NCBI GenBank assembly: GCA_026129905.1
Contig: JAHCHE010000002.1
Location: forward strand, 1 to 64,000
DNA length: 64,000 nucleotides
From: Bryobacteraceae bacterium
GTDB taxonomy: Bacteria; Acidobacteriota; Terriglobia; Bryobacterales; Bryobacteraceae
Direction: 5' to 3'
Shown here: piece by piece, positions 49,938 to 58,661 of the stretch
Position numbering within the stretch: the first letter of the stretch is position 1
Layout: the number at the start of each line of letters is the position of its first letter
The notes under the pieces: model-generated
Told to the model about the DNA's origin: nothing
What the model saw: the letters and a program-made list of their open reading frames with translations, nothing else
Database searches by the model: none
Translations under genes and position numbers: made by a program

Positions 49938-50714
49938 CTACTGCCCGGCCGAGAAGTGCGCGCGACGGTTCCGCTGCCAGCAGGACTCGTTCGACTCGGT
50001 GCACTGCGGCCGCTCTTTGCCGTAACTGATCGTTCGCAGTTGCGACTCCGGAACTCCCAACTGCACCAGGAACTCCTTCGCCGCAGTCGCGCGACGGTCG
50101 CCCAAGCCGAGGTTGTATTCGGCCGAGCCGCGCTCGTCGCAGTGACCTTCGACGGTGATCACCGCGCCCGAGAAGTCGTTAAGAATCGCCCTCAGGGCGC
50201 TTGCGTTGTTGGTCAGGACAGACCGTTGATCGTCACGGATGTCGTACTTGTCGTAATCGAAGTAGGCGTCCCGAACCTCCTCCTCCAGCCGCTGCATCAG
50301 CGACTTCTTGGGCGGCGGCGCAGCCGGCGGCGGAGGCGGCGGTGGTTGCGAGACCGTTACTGTCGCCGACGCCGAGTCTGCCCCGCCCGGCCCCTTCGCG
50401 GTCAACCGGTACGTCGTCGTGCTGCTGGGGAATACCTGCCGGTTCCCGCTGGGTTGCACGGAACCGATTCCGGGTTCGATGGAAACCTCGGTCGCGTTGC
50501 TGACAGACCAGCGCAGCGTCGAAGACTGGCCACGCTGAATCGTAGACGGCTCAGCTACGAACGTCGAAATCGACGGTTTGGCGGGCGGCGCCGGTTTCGG
50601 CTCCGCTGGCGGGGGCGGAGGCGGTGGCGCCGGCGGTTTCTTTCTGCAGCCGGCCGAAACCATCACAAGGGAAAACGCCAGAACAACTACAGCGGTGATT
50701 TTTCGCTTTCTCAT
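49938..50714 (-). CDS. pal: Peptidoglycan-associated lipoprotein
   Basis: 258 aa. Lipobox VSAGC gives an acylated Cys23 after KITAVVVLAFSLVM. A Pro-rich spacer (PPPPPPPAEPKPAP) and an Ig-like beta domain ~45-125 precede the OmpA domain ~145-255 (AYFDYDKYDIRDDQRSVL, VEGHCDERGSAEYNLGLGDRR). The Ig-like insert makes it longer than E. coli Pal (173 aa). Pal binds peptidoglycan and TolB. Confidence 0.93.
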   Translation of the reverse strand: MRKRKITAVVVLAFSLVMVSAGCRKKPPAPPPPPPPAEPKPAPPAKPSISTFVAEPSTIQRGQSSTLRWSVSNATEVSIEPGIGSVQPSGNRQVFPSSTTTYRLTAKGPGGADSASATVTVSQPPPPPPPAAPPPKKSLMQRLEEEVRDAYFDYDKYDIRDDQRSVLTNNASALRAILNDFSGAVITVEGHCDERGSAEYNLGLGDRRATAAKEFLVQLGVPESQLRTISYGKERPQCTESNESCWQRNRRAHFSAGQ

Positions 50715-50760
50715 CCTCTATTTTGCTCCTGGAATCATGATTAGTTGATGAAATTTTATG

Positions 50761-52134
50761 CTATCGGCTCCACACAGGCTTTTCATTATTGCGCTGCGTT
50801 GTGAGCGGCTTGACCTGAGTCCCATCCGCCAGCATCGTATAGATCTGCGTGGACCCGCTCCGGTTGGACGAGAAGACGATATGGCGCCCATCCGGGGCCC
50901 AGCACGGGTTCTCGTTGCGGCCCGCGCCGTGGGTGAGCTGCACGTACTCTCTCGTCGTCACGTCCATCACGAAAACATTATAGTTACCGGGATCATACCC
51001 CTTCGTCCAGCTAAATGCAATATGCTGCCCGTCCGGGTGCCACGACGGATTCACGGCTTCGCCTTCTCCGCTGCTCAAGCGAACCACGTCCGCGCCGTCA
51101 ATATTCATCCGGTAAATCTGCGGGAGCCCGGAGCGCCCCGACACGAAGACAATATCGCTCCCGGTCCTCGGATTCACGGTGGGCTCGACGTCAATGGCGT
51201 TGGAATGCGTGAGCCGGCGAAGTTCCGTGCCGTCGGGCTTGCAGGCATAGAGCTGAGCGAACGGGCCGGCCGCGGTCGACGAGAACAGCACGGTCTGTCC
51301 GTCCGGCGTGTACTCCGCGGTGGCGTTCATCGAAGCTCTCTGATTGTAGAACGGGAGCCGCCGTCCCGTCTCCAGCGAGTGCAGATAGATCATCGGATAC
51401 CCGCTGGCATAGGTCGTGAACAGAAGTTTCGTCCCATCCGGCGAGACCGCGGGGAACGTCGACGTGGAACCGTAGCGCGTAAGCTGCCGCTGACTGTTCC
51501 CGTCGTGGTTCATTTCCCAGATCTCCTTGGCGCCGGTCCGGTCCGACACGAAGTAGACCTTGGTTCCCGCGAGACTCTTGAAACCAAATTGTCCCAGAAT
51601 ATCGGCCGCGAAGTCATGCGCCACCTTACGGGCGCCGCCTTCGTCGAGGTCGCCGAAGTAGAGCTTGCCGAACACCTGGGCGTTGGCCAGGTCCGTTTGA
51701 TTGACGTTGTACAGCCAGCCGAACAGGACCAGCCGGCCGCCCTGTTCGGCGGCGTAGCCGATGGTCAGGTAGTTGGCGTTGGCCGGCGGGCCCGACCAGT
51801 CGGTGAGCCAGGGGCCCTTGCGAATGGGCGGGGCGCCCGCGCGCGGGGCCGGCTGAGGCGCCACGAAATCCTGGGGGCGTTGCGGGACCTCGACCGGATA
51901 CATGCTTTTGGGGACCATGCGGAACAATCCGGATTCCTGCAAGTCGCTGAACAGGGTTTCGTTGACGAAGCGGCCAAGAGGCGCCGAAGCGCCCGCGCCC
52001 CGCATGTCGGGAACCGCGATCGCGGCGCGCTCTCCCTGGGTGAGCTTTATGGTGATGTCGCTCTGCTGCGCGTGGAGCAATCCCGCGGCGGCCCCCAAGA
52101 CCACAACATAAATGATCGGATTTGTCTTGTTCAT
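50761..52134 (-). CDS. tolB: Tol-Pal system beta-propeller protein TolB
   Basis: 457 aa from ATG 52134; a longer frame upstream lies in tolA. Signal peptide MNKTNPIIYVVVLGAAAGLLHAQ. An N-terminal D1-like domain ~35-165 is followed by a propeller with SPDGTKLLFTTYASG, TPDGQTVLFSSTAAG, WHPDGQHIAFSWTKG and WAPDGRHIVFSSNRSG blades. Periplasmic TolB shuttles between Pal and TolA. Start overlaps tolA stop by four bases. Confidence 0.95.
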   Translation of the reverse strand: MNKTNPIIYVVVLGAAAGLLHAQQSDITIKLTQGERAAIAVPDMRGAGASAPLGRFVNETLFSDLQESGLFRMVPKSMYPVEVPQRPQDFVAPQPAPRAGAPPIRKGPWLTDWSGPPANANYLTIGYAAEQGGRLVLFGWLYNVNQTDLANAQVFGKLYFGDLDEGGARKVAHDFAADILGQFGFKSLAGTKVYFVSDRTGAKEIWEMNHDGNSQRQLTRYGSTSTFPAVSPDGTKLLFTTYASGYPMIYLHSLETGRRLPFYNQRASMNATAEYTPDGQTVLFSSTAAGPFAQLYACKPDGTELRRLTHSNAIDVEPTVNPRTGSDIVFVSGRSGLPQIYRMNIDGADVVRLSSGEGEAVNPSWHPDGQHIAFSWTKGYDPGNYNVFVMDVTTREYVQLTHGAGRNENPCWAPDGRHIVFSSNRSGSTQIYTMLADGTQVKPLTTQRNNEKPVWSR

Positions 52135-52928
52135 CTCTTCAACTGAAAGTGGAATTCCACCGTCACCGCGTTGCGCTCGAAACCTCTCGGCAGCGGCGGA
52201 AACGGGCTCGCTTCCATAATCGCGCGCATCGCCGAATAGTCCAGAGTCGAGACCCCGCTCCGCTGCAAGAGCCGGACGTTTCGCGCGCCGCCGTCGCGCT
52301 GAATGTCGAAAATGACGATGACCATAGGCGCCGTCTGCAGCCGCGCGTCCACTTGGCTGGTGTTCCACTTGGAAGCCACCATCTGACGAATGATCGCCAC
52401 GTACGAGCCGAACCGGTCGCCGAAGGGATTGCCCTCGCCGATGCCCACGGTGCCGGAACCGGTAGCCGTGCTGCCGAACATCGGCGTCACGGCGGCGGCG
52501 CCGCCCGGATTGTACAACTGGTTGTCCGCGTCTTCGCCCCGCCGGGATGAGGAGGCGCGCTGCGGCCGCCGCGCCGATTCCGCTTTACGGCTCTTGAGCG
52601 GAATCGCGTCGGGTTCGTCCTTTACGGCGGGTTTGGGCTTGGGCTGAGGCTTGGCTTGCGCCGGCGGAGCGGGGACCTGGGATTCGGTGTCGTTCGCCAC
52701 CGGATTCACGCGCCCGGCGCGCGGCGGCAGCGGAATCTTGCTTACCGGCGTCACCGCCACCGAGCCGCCGCCAAGCGAGTTCGGGTCGCCCCATCGCAAC
52801 ACGGCGGACGCCGGCAGCATGCCGTACACGACGACCGCGGCGGCCAGCCCGACGTGCGCCGCCAGCGAGCCCAGCAAAGGGTTTCGCAGCGACTCCGGGC
52901 GGTCCAGAATGTCGTGACGGGCAATCAT
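52131..52928 (-). CDS. tolA: TolA/TonB-type energy-transducing protein
   Basis: 265 aa. One N-terminal membrane anchor (~20-42, GSLAAHVGLAAAVVVYGML), a Pro/Lys-rich extended middle (PAPPAQAKPQPKPKPAVK), and a C-terminal TonB-like domain ~175-265 (VASKWNTSQVDARLQTAPMVIV, RSGVSTLDYSAMRAI). By place it is the TolA of the cluster; the C-terminal domain is TonB-like rather than E. coli TolA-like, as in several non-proteobacteria. Confidence 0.88.
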   Translation of the reverse strand: MIARHDILDRPESLRNPLLGSLAAHVGLAAAVVVYGMLPASAVLRWGDPNSLGGGSVAVTPVSKIPLPPRAGRVNPVANDTESQVPAPPAQAKPQPKPKPAVKDEPDAIPLKSRKAESARRPQRASSSRRGEDADNQLYNPGGAAAVTPMFGSTATGSGTVGIGEGNPFGDRFGSYVAIIRQMVASKWNTSQVDARLQTAPMVIVIFDIQRDGGARNVRLLQRSGVSTLDYSAMRAIMEASPFPPLPRGFERNAVTVEFHFQLKR

Positions 52929-52956
52929 CCTTCCTAAAGTTATTATGGAGAAAACG

Positions 52957-53403
52957 TTAGCGGCCCTGCCGCGTGTCTTCTTCGGGCTGCGTCACCAGTC
53001 GGACCTCCATCTTCGCTTCCGACAATGCCGAGATGACCTGGGCGATGGGGTCGTACGTGGTCAGGCGGTCGGCGCGCACATAGACGGCCACTCCCGCGCC
53101 AAACCGTTCCGCCACGGCCTCGCCCAGCGTAGCCAGCTTCACAGGGTTCTCGTTCAGGTAGACCTCGCCGCTGCGGGTGATGCTCACCACCGGCAGTTCC
53201 TCGCTGGTGTTTCTCACCTGCCTGACGCGCGGCACCTCGATTTCGAGGCCGAACTCCATCACATGGGCGGTGAGCATGAAGATCACCAGCAGCACCAGCA
53301 CGACGTCCACCAGCGGGATGACGTTCATCTCCGCCATGGGCGATACGCCGCGAAACCTGCGGCGCGGGCCGCCGCCGTTGATGCTTCCAGCGGTAAACGC
53401 CAT
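52957..53403 (-). CDS. tolR: TolR/ExbD-type membrane protein
   Basis: 148 aa. One membrane helix ~30-50 (MNVIPLVDVVLVLLVIFML) holding the conserved Asp in LVDVVLV that carries protons, then the periplasmic domain ending in EVRLVTQPEEDTRQ. Functions with TolQ as a proton-driven motor. Four bases after the tolQ stop. Confidence 0.92.
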   Translation of the reverse strand: MAFTAGSINGGGPRRRFRGVSPMAEMNVIPLVDVVLVLLVIFMLTAHVMEFGLEIEVPRVRQVRNTSEELPVVSITRSGEVYLNENPVKLATLGEAVAERFGAGVAVYVRADRLTTYDPIAQVISALSEAKMEVRLVTQPEEDTRQGR

Positions 53404-53407
53404 CGCG

Positions 53408-54130
53408 CTAGTCTCCGAAGCTCCGCTCGGCGAAGTTCATGAACTCGAGCGAAAAGTCCTCCATGCGAGCGCCCATTTCGCGGATGACGTGGCCGAAGTA
53501 GTTATAGAAGATAGCGGCCGGGATGGCGGCCAGCAGTCCCATCGCCGTCGCAAACAGCGCTTCCGAGAGCCCGGGCGCGACCGCCCGGAGCGTGGCGCTG
53601 CCGGCCAGGCCGAGGGCCGAAAAGGCGTCGATGATGCCCCAAACCGTCCCGAACAGGCCGATAAACGGGGACACCGTGGCGGTGGTGGCGAGCCAGTTCA
53701 TGTTGCGTTCCAACTTCGTCAGCTCTTCACTGATGGCGAGCTGGAGCGTCCGCTCCAACGCCAGCTTGTTCATCAGCGTGCCCCTCGCGGCAACCTGCCG
53801 TTCGACCTCTTCATAGCCGAAATCGAACACGGTTACGAGCGGAGAAATGCGGAACTGCTCGACCGCCAGCGCGACGGCCTCGAGGCCGTTGGCCTTACGG
53901 AACGCGCGCAGGAACTGGTGATTGGCGATGCGGGCTTTGCGGAAGACATTCCACTTGGAAAATACGATGGCCCAGGCCGCGACGGAAAAGATAACCAGGA
54001 TGACCATTGTGGCGATCGGTATCGGCTTGGCCTGGCTGAGGAGTTCCCACAGGCTGACCTGCAGGAGAGGCGGCAAGAAGAACAATATCGGCGGACTCCT
54101 TTCTGAAGGGAAGTCAGAAGACGAGGCCAA
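53408..54130 (-). CDS. tolQ: TolQ/ExbB-type proton channel protein
   Basis: 240 aa with three membrane helices: ~37-57 (PIATMVILVIFSVAAWAIVF), ~135-155 and ~180-205. Family features are FRKARIANHQFLRAF, WLATTATVSPFIGLFGTVWGIIDAF and LSEALFATAMGLLAAIPAAIFYN with the essential Thr/Gly residues. First gene of the six-gene tol-pal cluster. Confidence 0.92.
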   Translation of the reverse strand: MASSSDFPSERSPPILFFLPPLLQVSLWELLSQAKPIPIATMVILVIFSVAAWAIVFSKWNVFRKARIANHQFLRAFRKANGLEAVALAVEQFRISPLVTVFDFGYEEVERQVAARGTLMNKLALERTLQLAISEELTKLERNMNWLATTATVSPFIGLFGTVWGIIDAFSALGLAGSATLRAVAPGLSEALFATAMGLLAAIPAAIFYNYFGHVIREMGARMEDFSLEFMNFAERSFGD

Positions 54131-54216
54131 TGACTTCTTTCAGCAAGTGTAGCAGCGAATCGGCGAGGGCCGAAACGATGCGCAGACGAGAGCCGGCGCA
54201 AGCCGCGCGGCCCGCC

Positions 54217-55752
54217 TCAGACTTGCGCGATCTTGTTCGCCGCGAGTTCCCCCGAGGGGCTTCGGGTGAACGCGTAGGCTTCCTTGAGCGACGCCTGACC
54301 GCTGTTGGTGTAGACGAGCATGCGGTTGCCGTCGGTGCGGACCTTCACCGTGCCGAACGCCGCCCGGCGGAACGCGAAAAAGCGCCGCGGCGGCGCGTTG
54401 CTGCCTCCCGCGTCCGCCTCCTTCGGGGACACGAAGCCAATGACCTCGAAGAAAGCAACCATCTCGGTGACGAAGATCATCGGCCGATCCACGCGCGAGA
54501 AGCGCCCTAGGCTCCCCATCAGGTTGGCGCGTGGATGGATGTACTCTTTCTGCTTGTTCTCGTCTCCGGACGAGACGACCGACACCACCGGAGCGACCGC
54601 TTTGAGAAAGGCGGGCGAGAAATCGGACGAACCGTGGTGCGGGACTTTCAACACCTCCGCTTCGAGCGACAACCGGCCTTCCCGGTGTTCCCGCGCCAGG
54701 CGCCGCTCAGCTTCTTCGTTGAGATCGCCCGCCAGCAGGAACCGCAGGTTGCCATACTGGATGCGTAATACGACCGAATGGCCGTTAATCGTGTGCGAAG
54801 CCGAGTAGCCGCCCCTGGGCCGCCGCGTCAGATCGAGGCTCATCTGCTCCTCATCCAGCCGCGGTAGGCCGGACGGGGCCTTCAACATCGGCAGCGCAGG
54901 GCGTCCGTCGATCTCCTCCACCAGGGGCGCCAGGACCTGCACGTCAACCGGAAGCGGCTCGCTCTCCGACAGGAAGGCGAACTGCGCGTCATCGCCTCTG
55001 GCCAGGCGCGCGCACCGGATCGGGCCTCGCAAGGCGTAGGTTTGCAGGACGCGCTTCCAACGCTGGAAGGGCTGGTTCATCTCCTTTTCACAGGCGATGA
55101 GGTCGTCTTCCAGTTCGGTCAGGTACAGCCGCCCTTCGCGCGTCGCCGTGGCGCCGAACAGCTCTTCATCGCGGCGTCCGGTAGACGGCCGCTTCAGAAT
55201 TCCGTTGTGGAATACGCGGCGGGGGTGGATGAACAGCCGTTTGCGCAGGTCCGGATGGTCCTCGGACGGAAGGATCTTCGTGAGTCCCAGAAAGTGGTCG
55301 GCGTCGCCGTGGGTGACAAGAATGCAGTCGATGTCTTTCCATCCGCTGTCGATTTTGGTTGTTCCGGGGTAGCGGGCCGCAAGATAGCGCGCAAAGAGCT
55401 GATTGTCGCCGCCATCGATCAACATTACCTTGCCACGGGGCGTCTCGAGTACCGCCGCGTCACCCTGCTGGACATCCACGAAGTCCAGCTTCAGTACCCG
55501 GTTGCTTTCCAGCGGCGCGAGCGCCTTTTGGGCCGAGGCGAGGATGTAGCCCGTCCGGGGTTCAATCACGACGTTGCCATCGGAATCCTGGCGGAACGTC
55601 GTCAGCTCGATGGTGACGTGATTGGGAGCTTCGGCGACGACCTTCACCTTGTCGCCCCAGGCGAGCGTTGCCAGCAGCCTTCGTCCGGCGGTTGCGGTCC
55701 GGTCGAACACTCTCGCCAGATCCACGGCGATCGCGTGCGTCAACTCGTCCAT
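54217..55752 (-). CDS. Metallo-beta-lactamase-fold hydrolase (ComEC-like)
   Basis: 511 aa from ATG 55752, preceded by AAGGAG; the ORF's earlier extension overlaps the enolase gene and is rejected. The MBL fold has VDVQQGDAAVLETPRGKVMLIDGGDNQLF, then the HGDADHFLG metal motif, LRFLLAGDLN, KVPHHGSSDFSPAFL, and a second His late. An inserted region ~190-330 is long and Arg-rich. Similar to the C-terminal domain of ComEC-type proteins. There is no membrane part, so a soluble nuclease or phosphoesterase is more likely than DNA uptake. Confidence 0.82.
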   Translation of the reverse strand: MDELTHAIAVDLARVFDRTATAGRRLLATLAWGDKVKVVAEAPNHVTIELTTFRQDSDGNVVIEPRTGYILASAQKALAPLESNRVLKLDFVDVQQGDAAVLETPRGKVMLIDGGDNQLFARYLAARYPGTTKIDSGWKDIDCILVTHGDADHFLGLTKILPSEDHPDLRKRLFIHPRRVFHNGILKRPSTGRRDEELFGATATREGRLYLTELEDDLIACEKEMNQPFQRWKRVLQTYALRGPIRCARLARGDDAQFAFLSESEPLPVDVQVLAPLVEEIDGRPALPMLKAPSGLPRLDEEQMSLDLTRRPRGGYSASHTINGHSVVLRIQYGNLRFLLAGDLNEEAERRLAREHREGRLSLEAEVLKVPHHGSSDFSPAFLKAVAPVVSVVSSGDENKQKEYIHPRANLMGSLGRFSRVDRPMIFVTEMVAFFEVIGFVSPKEADAGGSNAPPRRFFAFRRAAFGTVKVRTDGNRMLVYTNSGQASLKEAYAFTRSPSGELAANKIAQV

Positions 55753-55838
55753 CGCTACTCCTTGGAGTCGCCGCCGAGCCGCGGCGGTAGCGGGCCCGCA
55801 CTCCGGCGGGCGCCGCAAGCGACAAGGCCGAAGGTCCG

Positions 55839-57053
55839 CTAAGCCTCCGTGACCCGGCGGACGACCTTCGGATGGTCCCAGACTTCGGGTTTCACCTGCA
55901 TGCCGAAACCCGGCAGGTCCGGAGCGGTAACCACGCCGTCCCGGGGGACGATCGGGTTCGCGAGCATGGCCGGCCAATCCTTTTCGTAGAAGCGCTGGCA
56001 GCTCTCCTGGATCCACACGTTGGTGGCGGCGGTGGTCAGGTGCGTGGAAGCGTAGAACAGCAGCGGTCCGCCGGCCGTGTGGGGCGCGATGGGAAGCTGG
56101 TAGGTTTCCGCCATGGCGGCGATTTTGCGGGCCTCGCTCAATCCGCCGCACCAGCAAACGTCGAACATGACGTACTTGGCGGCGCGCGTCTCCAGCAATT
56201 GCTGGAAGGCCATGCGGCCGCCCATGCGTTCGCCGATCGTCAGCGGGATCGGGGTGGCCTCGGCGAGCTGCCGGTACTGGTGGAAATTGCCCGGCATCAA
56301 CATGTCTTCGAGCCACATCGGCCGGTAGGGCTCCACCGCTTTGGCGATCCGGATGGCCGAGGTCAGGTTCCAGTTGCTGTGAAATTCCAGCAGAATCTCG
56401 ATGTTGCTTCCGAAGTTCTCGCGAAGCTTACGGAGCGGAAACAGCGCCGCGTCGATGTCGGCGTCGGTGATGAACTGGCGTTGGTTGCGGCGCGCCGCGC
56501 CGTCGAAGGGCCAGATCTTAATTGCCTGGACGCCGTAGGCTTCCTTCACCTCCCGCATGATCTGTTCCGGTTCCTTGTTGAAGTCGTACTTGTGCGGGAA
56601 GCAGGTATTGTAAATCCGGACCGACGGATTGGATTTTCCGCCGATCAGGCGGTAGACGGGCGCGTCCAGGAGCTTGCCCGTAAGGTCCCAGAGAGCGAGG
56701 TCGACGGCGCTGATGACGCGCATCTCCGTCCCGCCGGCGACGCGGTAGTCGAACTGGTGGTACATGTCCGCCCAGATGCGCTCGATGTCGGTGGGGTCCC
56801 TGCCCATCAGAAAGCGCGCCGCCTGGGTGTGGATGAGCGAAGCTTCGGTCTCTCCGTACGGATAGGTCTCGCCGATGCCGAAGTGGCCGGAGTCGGTGTG
56901 AACCCTGATCCACGTCCAGTGCGGCCAGAAGTCGGCGTCGTCGCGGCTCTGCCAATAGAACGTTTCGATCCGGGTAATTTTGGTGGATGGCGCCGCCCGG
57001 GCCGCTACGACAAGCGGCAGCGCCAGCGCCGGAAGAAACGCTCTCCTGCGCAT
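55839..57053 (-). CDS. Exported enolase-superfamily (mandelate racemase-like) enzyme
   Basis: 404 aa with a leader (RRRAFLPALALPLVVAARA). Residues match the MR/MLE subgroup: VDLALWDLTGKLLDAPVYRLIGG, KIWPFDG (Lys general base region), metal ligands in ILLEFHSNW, WLEDML and IGERMGG, and His in PIAPHTAGGP. Substrates are typically sugar acids (dehydration). The signal peptide is unusual for this family but common in this lineage. Neighbour RidA is eight bases away. Confidence 0.85.
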   Translation of the reverse strand: MRRRAFLPALALPLVVAARAAPSTKITRIETFYWQSRDDADFWPHWTWIRVHTDSGHFGIGETYPYGETEASLIHTQAARFLMGRDPTDIERIWADMYHQFDYRVAGGTEMRVISAVDLALWDLTGKLLDAPVYRLIGGKSNPSVRIYNTCFPHKYDFNKEPEQIMREVKEAYGVQAIKIWPFDGAARRNQRQFITDADIDAALFPLRKLRENFGSNIEILLEFHSNWNLTSAIRIAKAVEPYRPMWLEDMLMPGNFHQYRQLAEATPIPLTIGERMGGRMAFQQLLETRAAKYVMFDVCWCGGLSEARKIAAMAETYQLPIAPHTAGGPLLFYASTHLTTAATNVWIQESCQRFYEKDWPAMLANPIVPRDGVVTAPDLPGFGMQVKPEVWDHPKVVRRVTEA

Positions 57054-57061
57054 CGGACGCC

Positions 57062-57445
57062 TTATTTGGGCCGGTACGCCACGCAGTCGATTTCCACCTT
57101 CATGCCGGGGAGCACGAACCCGGCGACCACGGTAGTCCGCGCCGGCTTCTGCTCGCCGAAGAACTCCGCGTAGACTTCGTTCATGGCGGCGAAATCATCG
57201 GCGTCGGCGATGAAGACTCCGCACTTGACGACGTCGGAAAGCGACGAACCCACGCCCTCCAGGATGCGCTTGATATTCATCAACACCAGCCGCGTCTCGT
57301 GGCGGATATCGCCAAACGAAGACTGGTTGGTGGCGGGATCGATCGGCCCCTGTCCCGCGACGTAGATAAAATCGCCTGCGCGCACGGCCGGCGAATAGGG
57401 CCCCCGCGGCTCGACGACGCCGGCGGGCTTCAGTCTTTCGATCAT
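57062..57445 (-). CDS. RidA/YjgF-family protein
   Basis: 127 aa. The fold marks are PRGPYSPAVRAGDFIYVAGQGPIDP and the C-terminal ARTTVVAGFVLPGMKVEIDCVAY. RidA deaminates reactive enamine/imine intermediates; the Arg in ARTTV is the usual catalytic one. It overlaps the preceding NYN gene by four bases. Confidence 0.88.
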   Translation of the reverse strand: MIERLKPAGVVEPRGPYSPAVRAGDFIYVAGQGPIDPATNQSSFGDIRHETRLVLMNIKRILEGVGSSLSDVVKCGVFIADADDFAAMNEVYAEFFGEQKPARTTVVAGFVLPGMKVEIDCVAYRPK

Positions 57446-58620
57446 AGTCCTGCTTTCCTTCTCCGTCTTCTGCGAATGTTCCGAACGTGATCGGGTTCCT
57501 TTTCGCGAACCGGCTCGTGGCCTTCCGGCAGAGCCGGCGGGTAGAACTCCGCGCCGAGATAGACCAGCAGACCCTCTTCCTCGTCCGGCTCGACGCGGAC
57601 GACGGACTTGTCCTGCGCGAAGTTGAGCAGTTCGGCGAACTCGGTGAAGCCGTACTTCTGGAGATCGAATACCGGTTTCTCCTCGGCCATCCAGGTTTCC
57701 AGATCCTCGGCGACGCAGCCTTCTTCCACTTCCAGCCGGTGGTTCTCCAGCACGTCGCGCAACGGAGCGAGCGCCTCATCAGGCTTCACCATGGCCTTGG
57801 GCGGAGGCGCTTCGGCCGGCGTCTTGCTTTCGATGGTCGCCTGGCCGCCGGTGCCGCTTACCTTGAGATAGCCGGCGTCCCGGAGTTTCTCCACGAATTC
57901 GGAAAAGCTGCCCGCGCCGTACGCCTTTTCGCTGAACCTCGGGTCCAGTTGCAGCATGGTGGACTTCAGCAGCCCGAGTTGTGGCTGCACGCTGCGCCGT
58001 TCGAGCGCATTCAGCGCGCGCTCCACCAGCGGCACGGCGCGGTTCAGATCGAGCGCGGCGGCCCGGTGGCGCGCCGGGCGCTGTCCCTGGCCCTTGGCGT
58101 CTCCCGAGCCTTTGCCCTCGGCCTGTGCCCCCTTTGGGGCCGGCTTGGGCGTCTCGTCGATCAGCGATTCGTAGGAGATGAACTCGTGGCAGTTGCGTTG
58201 CAGGATGGTGCTGGTGAACGCCTTGCCGCCCACCACGAACACGGTTTTACCGTACTCCTTCAGTTTGTTCACCAGCGGCGTGAAGTCACTGTCGCCGCTG
58301 ACGATGGCAAAGGCGTTGATGTGATCGTGGGTGAACGCCATCTCCAGCGCGTCGAGCGCGAGGTTGATGTCGCCACCGTTTTTATCGCCGCGCGAGGACG
58401 GATGCCGCTGCACCATCTGTACCGCGTTTTCCGACATCTGCCGCGCGGCTCGCTCCTGGCGGCCCCAGTTGGCGTAAGCGAACTTCGCGACGATGTCGCC
58501 GCGCTCGCGGAGCGCGTCGAGCGTCACCGCGACGTCGAACTCGCGCCGCAGGGTCGATTTCACGCCGATTTCGATGTTGTCGTAATCGACGAATATGGCG
58601 ATGTTTAGTTTCTCTTCCAT
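57442..58620 (-). CDS. NYN-domain protein with two LOTUS/OST-HTH domains
   Basis: 392 aa from ATG 58620. The NYN nuclease-like domain ~1-160 holds the acidic set: IFVDYDNIE, GGDINLALDAL, and IVSGDSDFTPLV. Two OST-HTH/LOTUS domains follow at ~205-265 (LNALERRSVQPQLGLLKSTM, FVEKLRDAGYLKV) and ~295-360 (LRDVLENHRLEVEEG, FDLQKYGFTEFAELLNF). NYN proteins of this LabA-like type are RNA-targeting; LOTUS domains bind RNA or G-quadruplex RNA. Arg-rich C-terminus (RRRRRRK). Conserved acids imply an active RNase; target unknown. Confidence 0.85.
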   Translation of the reverse strand: MEEKLNIAIFVDYDNIEIGVKSTLRREFDVAVTLDALRERGDIVAKFAYANWGRQERAARQMSENAVQMVQRHPSSRGDKNGGDINLALDALEMAFTHDHINAFAIVSGDSDFTPLVNKLKEYGKTVFVVGGKAFTSTILQRNCHEFISYESLIDETPKPAPKGAQAEGKGSGDAKGQGQRPARHRAAALDLNRAVPLVERALNALERRSVQPQLGLLKSTMLQLDPRFSEKAYGAGSFSEFVEKLRDAGYLKVSGTGGQATIESKTPAEAPPPKAMVKPDEALAPLRDVLENHRLEVEEGCVAEDLETWMAEEKPVFDLQKYGFTEFAELLNFAQDKSVVRVEPDEEEGLLVYLGAEFYPPALPEGHEPVREKEPDHVRNIRRRRRRKAGL

Positions 58621-58661
58621 TACCTTCCGTCGGGGCCCAGGCAGTCTGCGCCCCGAAGCTA

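Noticed and set aside
55753-56316. 188-residue N-terminal extension of the MBL-fold protein
   Set aside because: It runs through the C-terminal part of the enolase-like gene on the same strand in another frame, is Arg/Pro-rich without family features, and a strong AAGGAG precedes ATG 55752.
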